Below, piece by piece: positions 1-5,599 of a stretch of DNA of 7,286 bases. The first letter of the stretch is position 1; every line of letters begins with the position of its first letter. A program made the position numbers and the translations under genes. This DNA comes from Methanoculleus sp. (GTDB taxonomy: Archaea > Halobacteriota > Methanomicrobia > Methanomicrobiales > Methanoculleaceae). The notes under the pieces are model-generated. The model ran no database searches. It had not been told where the DNA came from and saw only the letters and a program-made list of their open reading frames with translations. The stretch lies in assembly GCA_028698765.1 (NCBI GenBank), contig JAQVVW010000063.1, forward strand, positions 1 to 7,286, given 5' to 3'.

Positions 1-438
1 CACGTCCCTGCTGTGATATCGAGCAACATCCGCGTAGGCGTCAACATCTTCTGGAAACTCGTGCGGGAAGCGGCACGCGAGCTCGGCGAATATGATAACG
101 AGGTCACCGAAGCCCATCACCGCTACAAGAAGGACGCCCCGAGCGGCACGGCAAAGACCATCCTCGAGATCCTCGACCAGGAACTCGGAAGCCGCGAAAA
201 AGTCTACGGTCGCGTCGGCGAGACCGAGCGGAAAGGGGAGATCGGCGTCCACGTTGTCCGCGGCGGCGATATCGTCGGCGATCACTCCGTCCTCTTTGCC
301 GGGAACTTCGAGTGCATCGAGGTCTCCCACCGGGCCTACGACCGGGCGGTCTTCGCCCAGGGCGCCGTCCGGGCCGCACGCTGGGTCGTCGGCAGGGAAC
401 CGCGCATCTATAGTATGCAGGATGTCCTCGGGCTGTGA
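1..438 (+). CDS. dapB: 4-hydroxy-tetrahydrodipicolinate reductase (DapB), 3' part
   Basis: Partial gene: the reading frame is open from base 1, so the GTG at 13 is internal and the N-terminal NAD(P)-binding Rossmann half (roughly 105-120 residues) lies outside the window. DapB reduces 4-hydroxy-tetrahydrodipicolinate to tetrahydrodipicolinate in the cytoplasmic diaminopimelate/lysine pathway. The 145 visible residues hold the family's substrate-binding core: the SxNxxxGVN stretch at residues 7-15, then the signature EAHHRYKKDAPSGTA at 37-51. By alignment from memory with E. coli DapB, H39 and K43 match the catalytic H159 and K163. The C-terminus (YSMQDVLGL) is also typical. The stop is TGA at 436-438. 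asd lies two genes downstream and makes the pathway's aspartate semialdehyde, which supports a lysine/DAP cluster; dapA is probably upstream but is not visible. Identification is firm; only the 5' end is missing. Confidence 0.96.
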   Translation, partial: HVPAVISSNIRVGVNIFWKLVREAARELGEYDNEVTEAHHRYKKDAPSGTAKTILEILDQELGSREKVYGRVGETERKGEIGVHVVRGGDIVGDHSVLFAGNFECIEVSHRAYDRAVFAQGAVRAARWVVGREPRIYSMQDVLGL

Positions 439-446
439 TAAGGGAA

Positions 447-461
447 GCGAAATTTATTTTT
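447..461 (+). promoter_or_regulatory. BRE/TATA-like promoter for the ferredoxin gene
   Basis: GCGAAA (447-452) followed by TTTATTTT (453-460) looks like an archaeal BRE plus TATA box. Placing the start of transcription about 26 nt after the TATA centre puts it near 482-484, just before the GGAGG ribosome site at 488-492. The ferredoxin could therefore be transcribed apart from dapB. This is a pattern match, not a mapped start. Confidence 0.55.
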
Positions 462-487
462 GATGCGGTTGTAAACTATGTACATTC

Positions 488-492
488 GGAGG
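488..492 (+). promoter_or_regulatory. Ribosome binding site deciding the TTG start
   Basis: GGAGG lies 7 nt before the TTG at 500. It matches the archaeal 16S rRNA 3' end and is the main evidence that the ferredoxin starts at TTG. Confidence 0.8.
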
Positions 493-499
493 AACCAAA

Positions 500-673
500 T
501 TGGCAGCAGTTGTTGATATTGAAAAGTGTACCGGTTGTGAAACCTGCGTGGACGTCTGTCCAGCTTCCGCCATCACCATGGAAGACGGGAAGGCGAAGGT
601 CGACATCGATCTCTGCGTCGATTGCGAGACCTGCGTCGACGAGTGCCCGTCAGAAGCGATCTCCATGGAATAA
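500..673 (+). CDS. Small 2[4Fe-4S] ferredoxin, TTG start
   Basis: A 57-residue bacterial-type ferredoxin. Two CxxCxxCxxxCP motifs are complete: C10, C13, C16, C20 and C39, C42, C45, C49, so it should bind two 4Fe-4S clusters and act as a low-potential electron carrier in the cytoplasm. The protein is acidic, as usual for such ferredoxins. The start is TTG at 500; it is preceded by a strong GGAGG at 488-492 with 7 nt spacing, and no ATG would include the first cluster, so TTG is well supported. The stop is TAA at 671-673. It sits 61 nt after dapB and 47 nt before asd, inside the lysine/DAP cluster. Its partner is unknown. Methanogens also turn aspartate semialdehyde into homocysteine with a ferredoxin-domain protein, but that protein carries an extra NIL domain that is absent here. 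The family call is firm and the role is open. Confidence 0.93.
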   Translation: MAAVVDIEKCTGCETCVDVCPASAITMEDGKAKVDIDLCVDCETCVDECPSEAISME

Positions 674-684
674 AGAAACCAACT

Positions 685-693
685 CTTTTAATA
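685..693 (+). promoter_or_regulatory. TATA-like promoter for asd (near-leaderless)
   Basis: CTTTTAATA is centred about 31 nt before the asd ATG, which puts transcription start around 715 and leaves a leader of only a few bases. No Shine-Dalgarno sequence is present between it and the ATG (the CCTCC at 694-698 is the wrong strand), which fits a leaderless or near-leaderless transcript. Confidence 0.5.
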
Positions 694-720
694 CCTCCTA
701 CACTACAGATATTTTTGTCT

Positions 721-1737
721 ATGATCAATGTAGGAGTGCTTGGTGCCACAGGAGCGGTAGGACAGCGCTTTGTTCAGTTGCTGGCGGATCATCCCTGGTT
801 TCATCTCCAGACGCTGACCGCATCTGAGCGGAGTGCGGGAAAACCGTACGGCAAAGTGGTCAACTGGCGCCTCGATGCGCCGTACCCGGACAATGTCAGT
901 GATATCGCCGTCACTCCCACAACCGTCGAGAGCCTGAAGGACTGCGATCTCGTCTTCTCGGCGCTTCCGCCTGAGGTGGCGGCGTCTCTTGAGACGGAGA
1001 TCGCTGATGCAGGTATCGGCGTCTGCAGCAACGCCCGGTCGCACCGTATGGATGCGGACGTTCCGCTGGTGATCCCGGAGGTCAACCCGGATCACCTCGG
1101 TCTGATCGACGTCCAGCGGGATCGCGGGCGTGGGGGATTCATCGTGACGAACCCGAACTGTTCGACGATCGTCCTTGCGCTGGCCCTTGCACCCTTGAGA
1201 TCGTTCGAGTTCCATGACGTGCGCGTGGCGACCATGCAGGCTATCTCCGGGGGCGGGTTTGCCGGCGTCTCCGCTATGGACATCTATGATAACGTCGTTC
1301 CCTACATCGGCTCCGAAGAGGAGAAGATGGAGATCGAGACGCTGAAGATCATGGGATCGTTTGACGGTTCCGAGGTGACTCCGGCTTCGTTCGGCGTGAG
1401 CGCAAGCTGCCACCGGGTTCCCGTCATCGACGGGCATACCATTGCGGTCTGGGTCGACGTGAAGGAGCCGGTTGCTGAAGTGAAAAAAGCTTACGCAAAC
1501 TTTAAGTCACCCTTCAACAATCTACCCTTACAGCCGGAGAAGGCCGTTGAGTTCCTCGACCTGCCCGACCGTCCGCAGCCACGGCTCGACCGTAACCGCG
1601 GACGGGGCATGACGGTGTCGGTCGGGAGAATCCGTGAAGGATTACGGTTCGTTGCGCTCGGCCACAACACCATCCGTGGGGCCGCAGGCGCATCCGTCCT
1701 CAACGCAGAACTGATATGCTCGAGGAAGTACCTTTAG
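721..1737 (+). CDS. asd: Aspartate-semialdehyde dehydrogenase
   Basis: Reduces 4-aspartyl phosphate to aspartate semialdehyde with NADPH, the branch point to lysine/DAP, threonine and methionine. The 338-residue protein is of the archaeal/fungal class and full length (family about 340-360). Visible landmarks are the N-terminal nucleotide-binding loop GATGAVG at residues 8-14; the SNARSHRM phosphate/substrate segment at 103-110; the active-site NPNCST with catalytic C147; the [16 protein letters not shown] stretch at 176-191; and the RVPVIDGH motif at 232-239, whose H239 should be the general base. The frame is open upstream to 622, but that segment overlaps the ferredoxin and is not conserved-looking; ATG 721 gives the family's usual N-terminus and lies just after a TATA-like box. 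alba starts 13 nt downstream and is probably in the same transcript. Confident call. Confidence 0.97.
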   Translation: MINVGVLGATGAVGQRFVQLLADHPWFHLQTLTASERSAGKPYGKVVNWRLDAPYPDNVSDIAVTPTTVESLKDCDLVFSALPPEVAASLETEIADAGIGVCSNARSHRMDADVPLVIPEVNPDHLGLIDVQRDRGRGGFIVTNPNCSTIVLALALAPLRSFEFHDVRVATMQAISGGGFAGVSAMDIYDNVVPYIGSEEEKMEIETLKIMGSFDGSEVTPASFGVSASCHRVPVIDGHTIAVWVDVKEPVAEVKKAYANFKSPFNNLPLQPEKAVEFLDLPDRPQPRLDRNRGRGMTVSVGRIREGLRFVALGHNTIRGAAGASVLNAELICSRKYL

Positions 1738-1739
1738 AC

Positions 1740-1747
1740 GAGGTGGG
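1740..1747 (+). promoter_or_regulatory. Ribosome binding site of alba
   Basis: GAGGTGGG lies in the 13-nt gap between the asd stop and the alba ATG, a good match to the archaeal anti-Shine-Dalgarno. A real ribosome site inside such a short gap supports translation of alba from a shared asd-alba mRNA. Confidence 0.65.
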
Positions 1748-1750
1748 CTA

Positions 1751-2026
1751 ATGATAAAGGACAACACAGTATTCGTAGGAAACAAACCGGTCATGAACTA
1801 CGTGCTTGCGGTAGTCACTCAGTTCAATAACGGAGCGGAGGAAGTCGCGATTAAGGCCCGGGGGAAGGCAATTTCACGTGCGGTCGATACGGCGGAGATC
1901 GCGCTCAACCGGTTCCTTGCAAACGTGGACAAGAAAGAGATCTTCACGTCGACCGAGATGATTGACACCGATACCGGCAAGACTAACGTATCAAGCATCG
2001 AGATTGTCCTCGCTCATGCGAAGTGA
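1751..2026 (+). CDS. albA: DNA/RNA-binding chromatin protein Alba
   Basis: Alba is a small dimeric archaeal nucleoid protein that coats DNA and also binds RNA. The 91-residue product has the family length and core: an N-terminal strand, [12 protein letters not shown] at residues 10-21, then [17 protein letters not shown] at 34-50, and a C-terminal strand ending [12 protein letters not shown]12 matches the DNA-contacting K17 of Sulfolobus Sso10b, while N11 stands where Sso10b has K16, the lysine whose acetylation weakens DNA binding. The basic KARGK (35-39) segment is intact. The start is ATG 1751 with GAGGTGGG just upstream. The gene lies 13 nt after asd on the same strand, and no separate promoter is evident. 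A T-run follows the stop by 13 nt. Confident family call; the residue comparison is from memory of Sso10b. Confidence 0.96.
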   Translation: MIKDNTVFVGNKPVMNYVLAVVTQFNNGAEEVAIKARGKAISRAVDTAEIALNRFLANVDKKEIFTSTEMIDTDTGKTNVSSIEIVLAHAK

Positions 2027-2039
2027 GATCCCGAAGCAC

Positions 2040-2044
2040 TTTTT
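2040..2044 (+). terminator. Possible T-tract terminator after alba
   Basis: Five T residues lie 14 nt after the alba stop. Archaeal RNA polymerase can terminate on T-tracts without a hairpin, and this one is at the right place to end the asd-alba transcript. It is short, so the call is weak. Confidence 0.35.
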
Positions 2045-2068
2045 GATACTCGTGAGGAGAGCGTAGCG

Positions 2069-2146
2069 GCCGGATGTCGGTGGAATCTCTCCGCCCGGGA
2101 GTTATTCTCGCGGATGCTCCCGCACACTGCATCGGCGGCATCCGGC
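2069..2146. repeat. Nested inverted repeat / possible structured RNA
   Basis: An outer stem pairs 2069-2079 with 2136-2146: GCCGGATG against CATCCGGC is perfect, and it extends by one G-U and two G-C pairs to 11 bp in RNA. Inside, CGGGAG (2096-2101) pairs with CTCCCG (2117-2122). It lies in the spacer between alba and the secreted-protein gene, where no protein is supported on either strand. It could be the 3' end of the alba mRNA or a small RNA. No known RNA family was recognised. Confidence 0.4.
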
Positions 2147-2221
2147 GCTCCGGAAAAAACCTCTCTTGCGCGCCCTATCCGTCAGACGGTCGTGTATACG
2201 GCCGATTTGGTGCGGATCGAC

Positions 2222-2238
2222 CATAAAGGCTTTATGAG
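2222..2238 (+). promoter_or_regulatory. TATA box inside a 15-bp palindrome, upstream of the secreted protein
   Basis: TTTATGAG (2231-2238) is centred about 26 nt before the ATG at 2260, exactly right for a leaderless transcript, and no Shine-Dalgarno is present. The TATA box overlaps the perfect palindrome CATAAAG-G-CTTTATG (2222-2236), a shape expected of a repressor operator that competes with TBP. The promoter is plausible; the operator is inferred. Confidence 0.5.
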
Positions 2239-2259
2239 CCGCTCCATATACGCTATACC

Positions 2260-2703
2260 ATGAAACGGTTGGCGGTCGGCATGGTGCTGCTGCTGGTGGC
2301 TGCTCTCATTGCTCCCGCGGTGGCGGCGGGCGAGGAGCGGTACAGTTACATCACCGTCAAAGACGTCACCGTCCGGCTGGAGAAGGCGGATGCCGTCGTC
2401 ACCATGAACTATACGATAGACGACGGCATCGGGTTTCTCGTTCTCCTCCTTGGGAAATCCGATCTGAGGCAGAAGGCGCTCGAGATACTGAACTTTAACG
2501 ATGCCAGCGTTCAGTATCTCGATCTCGAGCGAATCGAGGTGCGCGTGAAGGACGCGTCGAACGACTATGGGCAGGGGTCGTACTGGTTCCCAGTCCACCG
2601 TTTCGGCGTGGTCGTGCCCTCGCTCACCATTGTTACCTCTGAGGACGTCAAACACTACGAGAACATCAGCGAACTCCCCGATGGACTCGGCTACTTTGCC
2701 TGA
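2260..2703 (+). CDS. Secreted protein of unknown function
   Basis: Not a family I recognise. The 147-residue product begins with a clear Sec signal peptide: MKR, a hydrophobic core from about residue 4 to 18, and a likely signal peptidase site after VAA at residue 23. The mature part of about 124 residues has no further membrane helix, no cysteine and no lipobox, so it should be released or held at the surface by other means. Only the stretch at 58-64 (GFLVLLL) is strongly hydrophobic. Alternating patterns such as ITVKDVTVRLEKADAVVTMNY (31-51, mostly strands) suggest a beta-rich fold. The ATG at 2260 is supported by the signal peptide starting there and by a TATA box 26 nt upstream. It stands alone between alba and a gene-poor stretch. 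The long overlapping reverse-strand frame lacks such features and was left out. Confidence 0.8.
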   Translation: MKRLAVGMVLLLVAALIAPAVAAGEERYSYITVKDVTVRLEKADAVVTMNYTIDDGIGFLVLLLGKSDLRQKALEILNFNDASVQYLDLERIEVRVKDASNDYGQGSYWFPVHRFGVVVPSLTIVTSEDVKHYENISELPDGLGYFA

Positions 2704-3198
2704 CCGTCGGTAAGCCGGATTGCGATTTCGATCTTTTGACGCTACCTGCAGGTTTGTTGGATGCGGTGTTACGGCCGCGTTCATGCCTGCGGCAGCAGCC
2801 CGGTCCCCGCAAGGGCGCGGCGGGCGAGATGGGAATTTTTCGAGGATGTTTCTGCCTCGCGGCAGAGATATCCTGATCGGCCGCCGTGCCGACGTCGTAC
2901 CAGACCTCGATCGGGGAGGGCGAGAGGTTCAGGCGCTCGGTGGTGTCGTTCGTCCGCTCGTGGGGTCGAGGCTCCATGGGATGCCGCCAGGGGGCACAGT
3001 ATGCTTCTGCACCTCGATAAGGTGGTGGCCGCTCTTCGTCCAGGCCCGATGATGCGATCGCCCTCTTTGGGCCTGAGAAATGCTTTCGCACTGCGCCGGC
3101 CGGGAATGGCCGGGCTGTGTCGAGAGGGAAAAACGGGATATCACCTGCAAAGCGAGGAGAACCATGGCTTTGAAAGGTGCTTAGGGGCCGCTACGTCC
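2704..3198. other. Gene-poor stretch of about 500 nt
   Basis: No convincing gene, RNA or repeat family was found here. Open frames exist on both strands but are Arg/Pro/Gly-rich, as random frames in GC-rich DNA tend to be. Local hairpins are present: TCTGCC-TCGC-GGCAGA (2851-2866) and CCGGCC-GGGAAT-GGCCGG (3096-3113). An A-run at 3129-3133 would read as T5 on the - strand, about 65 nt after the DUF373 gene, and may help end that transcript. The region lies between two convergent genes. It might hold a decayed gene, but no recognisable fragment was identified. Confidence 0.5.
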
Positions 3199-4323
3199 TC
3201 AGTGCGACCGGTTCGCGATCGGTTCGCGTTCGCCGACCCAGCGGCCCAGGAACGACTGAAGGTATACGCCGAAGAAGGCGCAGAGGAGACCTCCGATTAT
3301 CGCGAAGACGATATACAGCGCACCGCTCGTACTCGTTATGGGGAACCCGGAGATCTCGCTGCTGATCGAGAGGATGTAGACGCTTGCCCCGTAGGCGATG
3401 GCCCCGATCGCCAGGATGAAGAACGGCAGGGCAATCACTCGCTGGATGGCCCCGCGTTCGTTCAAGTAGATGTCGATGATCTTTCCTACCGACGCCACGA
3501 GGCCGGCGGCGGTGAACCAGGCGACGGCACCGTAGATGAACGCGAGCATCTGGATGATGATACCGAACGGTGAGTAGTACTCGAGGAGGCTTATGAGCCC
3601 GAGAATGACCCCGACGATACTGAGCAGTATCGCGGCGATGTAGGATACGAACGTGAATCTCCCGCCGTGGAGCGCTGCTTTCAGCGAGGTGATCAGGTAG
3701 CCGAAGATCTCGTCTATCCCGATACCCTTGAAGAGCAGGTAGGTGCCGATGACACCGACGACGACGATGGTCGCACCCTCGGGGTACCCGAGGAGGTATC
3801 CCACGGCATAGAGGAGCATAGCAAGGCCGACCGGCACGAGCACGATCTTCGAGACCTTCGGATCATCGAGAAGGCGTCTTAAGATGTAATACGTCCCTTC
3901 GAGGTTCGGCATCTGGTTGACCACGACCCTCCGCACGCTGCTGACCGGCACCCGGGACTGGATGATCGGCAGGACGTACTCGTCCTCGGCTCCGTCCGTC
4001 ACGATGATGCAGGATGTAGAACCCGTTGCGGAGAGGATTGCATCGAGACTGGACGCTACCCGGCGATCGCCATCGAGCAGGTTCATATGGTTGCCGCAGA
4101 TGACAGCGACGGCGACTTCTTCCCCCCGCCCGGTGAGTTCGTCGTGGAGTTTGATCGTCTCGAAGATCGCGTTGACATCGGAGTCCTCGGGATCGGCCAG
4201 GGCGAGCGAAGTCGCCGCATGGAGGCATGCCTCTCTGCCCACGATAGGGCCGTCAATCCCGGCTTTAAACCCGAGATCGTCATCGCGATCGACACAGAGG
4301 ACGAGCGTCCGCTCTTTTGCCAT
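3199..4323 (-). CDS. DUF373 family membrane protein
   Basis: A 374-residue archaeal protein of the DUF373 family, function unknown. The N-terminal 155 or so residues are soluble and start with the family's LVLCVDRDDDLG (residues 8-18). They include GIDGPIVGRE (22-31), ALADPEDSDVNAIFE (41-55) and VICGNH (74-79), which looks like an alpha/beta domain with acidic, possibly metal- or nucleotide-binding loops. The rest holds about six membrane helices, near 159-179, 183-199, 226-247, 253-278, 296-320 and 332-356. The tail is short and basic. The soluble domain is probably cytoplasmic because it has no signal peptide. ATG 4323 fits the family start and lies 26 nt after a TATA-like box, with no Shine-Dalgarno near, so a leaderless mRNA is likely. 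It follows the coiled-coil gene by 55 nt on the same strand. Family call firm, function open. Confidence 0.93.
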   Translation of the reverse strand: MAKERTLVLCVDRDDDLGFKAGIDGPIVGREACLHAATSLALADPEDSDVNAIFETIKLHDELTGRGEEVAVAVICGNHMNLLDGDRRVASSLDAILSATGSTSCIIVTDGAEDEYVLPIIQSRVPVSSVRRVVVNQMPNLEGTYYILRRLLDDPKVSKIVLVPVGLAMLLYAVGYLLGYPEGATIVVVGVIGTYLLFKGIGIDEIFGYLITSLKAALHGGRFTFVSYIAAILLSIVGVILGLISLLEYYSPFGIIIQMLAFIYGAVAWFTAAGLVASVGKIIDIYLNERGAIQRVIALPFFILAIGAIAYGASVYILSISSEISGFPITSTSGALYIVFAIIGGLLCAFFGVYLQSFLGRWVGEREPIANRSH

Positions 4324-4345
4324 TCAATAGAACATCGCCTCAGAT

Positions 4346-4353
4346 CTATTAAA
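4346..4353 (-). promoter_or_regulatory. TATA box for the DUF373 gene (leaderless)
   Basis: On the - strand TTTAATAG is centred 26-27 nt before the ATG at 4323, so transcription should start at or next to the start codon. This gives the gene its own promoter although it lies only 55 nt after the coiled-coil gene. Confidence 0.55.
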
Positions 4354-4369
4354 TGATTTGCGGCGCGGT

Positions 4370-4375
4370 AAAAAA
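4370..4375 (-). terminator. T6 tract after the coiled-coil gene
   Basis: Read on the - strand, six T residues begin 3 nt after the TAA stop of the coiled-coil gene (stop at 4379-4381). This is a plausible archaeal T-tract terminator that separates its transcript from the DUF373 promoter just downstream. Confidence 0.45.
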
Positions 4376-4378
4376 GTA

Positions 4379-5239
4379 TTAGATGAGTTTTGCACGCTGA
4401 AGCAGGAGCAGATCGTCGGTCGTGATCTTCTCACCGTCACGGAACTGCTGGAAGACACGTTCCGCCTCTTTCCGGACGGCCTTCTGCTCTTTGGTGACTT
4501 TGGTCTTCTTGGTCTTCTTCCGGAGACCCGAGATAACCTTGTCGTAATCGCGGAGTTCCTTCTGACAGGCGATGAACTGCTTGTGTTCCTCGTCCGCAGC
4601 CTCCTGGGCCTCGACGAACTGCTGGTGGGCCTGATCGGCCTCTTCGCGGGACTTGTCGGCCTTCCGGTAGGACTCAACCATCAGGTCGTGGTGCTGCTGT
4701 GCGGCCTCGGCCTTCTCGGTGACATCCTTGTGGATCTCGGAAGCCAGCCTCCGAAACTCACGGGCATCGGTAAGTTTCGTCCGCATCTCCTTGTTCTGTT
4801 CGAGCTCGGCCTCCTGGTCCTTCGCCGTCGCCTTGAGCTGCTTGATCTTCTCGATCAGTTCGCGCTCCTTATCGGTGCTGTAGACCTCGGTCTGCTGCTT
4901 GAACTCCAGGTGCTCGATCTGCTTCTGCAGTTCCTTGGTGCCCCGGTTCTGGAGGTTGCCGTGCTCTCGCTTGAAGGACTCGATCTCCTCGAAGAGCGTG
5001 TTTGCCTTGTCGTTGTACTCGTTTCTCTGGTCTTTCAGCGCCTGGACTTCTTCGTTGATCTTATCCCGCTGCTCCTTGTGCTGCTGCGCCTCCTCGACGA
5101 ATTCGCGGGTCTGGCCATTCAATGAGTTGCGTTCCCGGGCATTTTTGCTGGCAAGCGCGTTCAACTCGTTTCGCCGGTCTTTGTGCTGTTCAGACTCCGC
5201 AAGGACTTTTTTTCTCTTTTCAATCAGATCGTTCAGCAT
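4379..5239 (-). CDS. Archaeal coiled-coil protein (COG1340-like)
   Basis: A 286-residue, highly charged protein that is almost all coiled coil. It contains no proline and no tryptophan, and a single cysteine (C225). The motif HK-xx-R[ND]x[LI]N appears at residues 19-27 and 54-62, with a related LK-xx-RNEYN at 68-76; the offsets of 35 and 14 residues are multiples of seven, as in a continuous heptad helix. A basic patch (about 240-255, KKTKKTK) precedes a conserved-looking C-terminal segment, F-x-x-GEKITTDDLLLLQ (266-281), typical of the uncharacterised archaeal COG1340 family. Such proteins are often mislabelled phosphoserine phosphatase; no HAD motif is present. ATG 5239 is the longest possible start, because an in-frame TAA lies two codons upstream; a weak GAGG site is 11 nt away. 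It lies downstream of ftsZ2 across a 360-nt gap. Role unknown, perhaps structural. Confidence 0.88.
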   Translation of the reverse strand: MLNDLIEKRKKVLAESEQHKDRRNELNALASKNARERNSLNGQTREFVEEAQQHKEQRDKINEEVQALKDQRNEYNDKANTLFEEIESFKREHGNLQNRGTKELQKQIEHLEFKQQTEVYSTDKERELIEKIKQLKATAKDQEAELEQNKEMRTKLTDAREFRRLASEIHKDVTEKAEAAQQHHDLMVESYRKADKSREEADQAHQQFVEAQEAADEEHKQFIACQKELRDYDKVISGLRKKTKKTKVTKEQKAVRKEAERVFQQFRDGEKITTDDLLLLQRAKLI

Positions 5240-5287
5240 TCTTTACCAATCCTCGACATTCGGTACCTGTCTCATATCCCCGCCAGC

Positions 5288-5337
5288 AAAAGGCCGCTCC
5301 CGTGTGCTGTAAGATGCCGGAGGCTCGTGTAGCGGCC
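5288..5337 (-). terminator. Stem-loop with T4 tail: terminator or attenuator candidate
   Basis: Read on the - strand, GGCCGCT (5337-5331) pairs perfectly with AGCGGCC (5298-5292) and is followed at once by TTTT (5291-5288). The loop contains a smaller GCC-TCC-GGC hairpin. It lies about 50 nt before the coiled-coil ATG, so it would act on a transcript entering that gene. Four T residues are few, and archaea do not usually need a hairpin, so function is uncertain. Confidence 0.4.
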
Positions 5338-5517
5338 ACACCACAAGAAAAGACGTTTCCCGGACTCGGTGATCGAGACCGTCGTTCATCTGTCTGCTCA
5401 TGTGTTCAACCCCGGTACTTTGGCAAACGCAGACCCCGTGGATCTGTGCCCTGCACAATACACCCCGTGCTGGAGAGATTATACAAGAACGTCTATAGTT
5501 CAAACGTCATCTGTACT

Positions 5518-5530
5518 CTTAAGTATTTCG
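5518..5530 (-). promoter_or_regulatory. BRE/TATA-like promoter in the gap before the coiled-coil gene
   Basis: On the - strand CGAAA (5530-5526) runs into ATACTTAAG, a good BRE plus TATA pattern. Transcription would start near 5497, leaving a leader of about 257 nt before the coiled-coil ATG. A second TATA-like site, GTATAAT, lies near 5477-5483. Confidence 0.4.
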
Positions 5531-5599
5531 TAGGGGCACAGAGGACGCCTTTGTGGGAGGATTCCAATTTAAGAAAGATATGGTAGAGGGTAGGGTATT

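Larger units (their letters stand above)
5240..5599. other. 360-nt intergenic gap between ftsZ2 and the coiled-coil gene
   Basis: No protein gene is well supported. On the - strand it holds a promoter-like site near 5518-5530 and a stem-loop plus T-tract (5288-5337), so it may encode a long leader or a small RNA for the coiled-coil gene. A TTG-started frame of 86 codons (5503 to 5243) exists but is Cys/Arg-rich and runs through the stem-loop. No tRNA, C/D box, SRP or RNase P RNA features were recognised. Confidence 0.5.

Noticed and set aside
622..720. N-terminal extension of asd
   Set aside because: The frame is open, but it overlaps the ferredoxin and adds residues before a normal dehydrogenase N-terminus; the TATA box at 685-693 would lie inside it.
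703..1437. 244-codon frame on the - strand opposite asd
   Set aside because: asd on the + strand is complete with all catalytic motifs; the reverse product is His/Arg/Asp-rich and unlike any family.
2182..2784. 200-codon frame on the - strand over the secreted-protein gene
   Set aside because: The + strand product has a proper signal peptide and a correctly placed TATA box; the reverse frame has neither a promoter nor recognisable motifs.
2761..3573. 270-codon + strand frame running into the DUF373 gene
   Set aside because: More than a third of it is antisense to DUF373 and the remainder is Arg/Pro-rich without motifs.
4358..5125. 255-codon leucine-rich frame on the + strand that resembles a membrane protein
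   Set aside because: The Leu richness comes from reading Glu/Lys/Gln codons of the coiled-coil gene backwards; the - strand product has a clear heptad pattern and family-like C-terminus.
5240..5599. tRNA, C/D box RNA, SRP or RNase P RNA in the gap
   Set aside because: A GGGGTTGAAC stretch on the - strand recalls a T-arm, but no matching acceptor, D-arm or anticodon arm was found; no C/D boxes or other RNA signatures were recognised.
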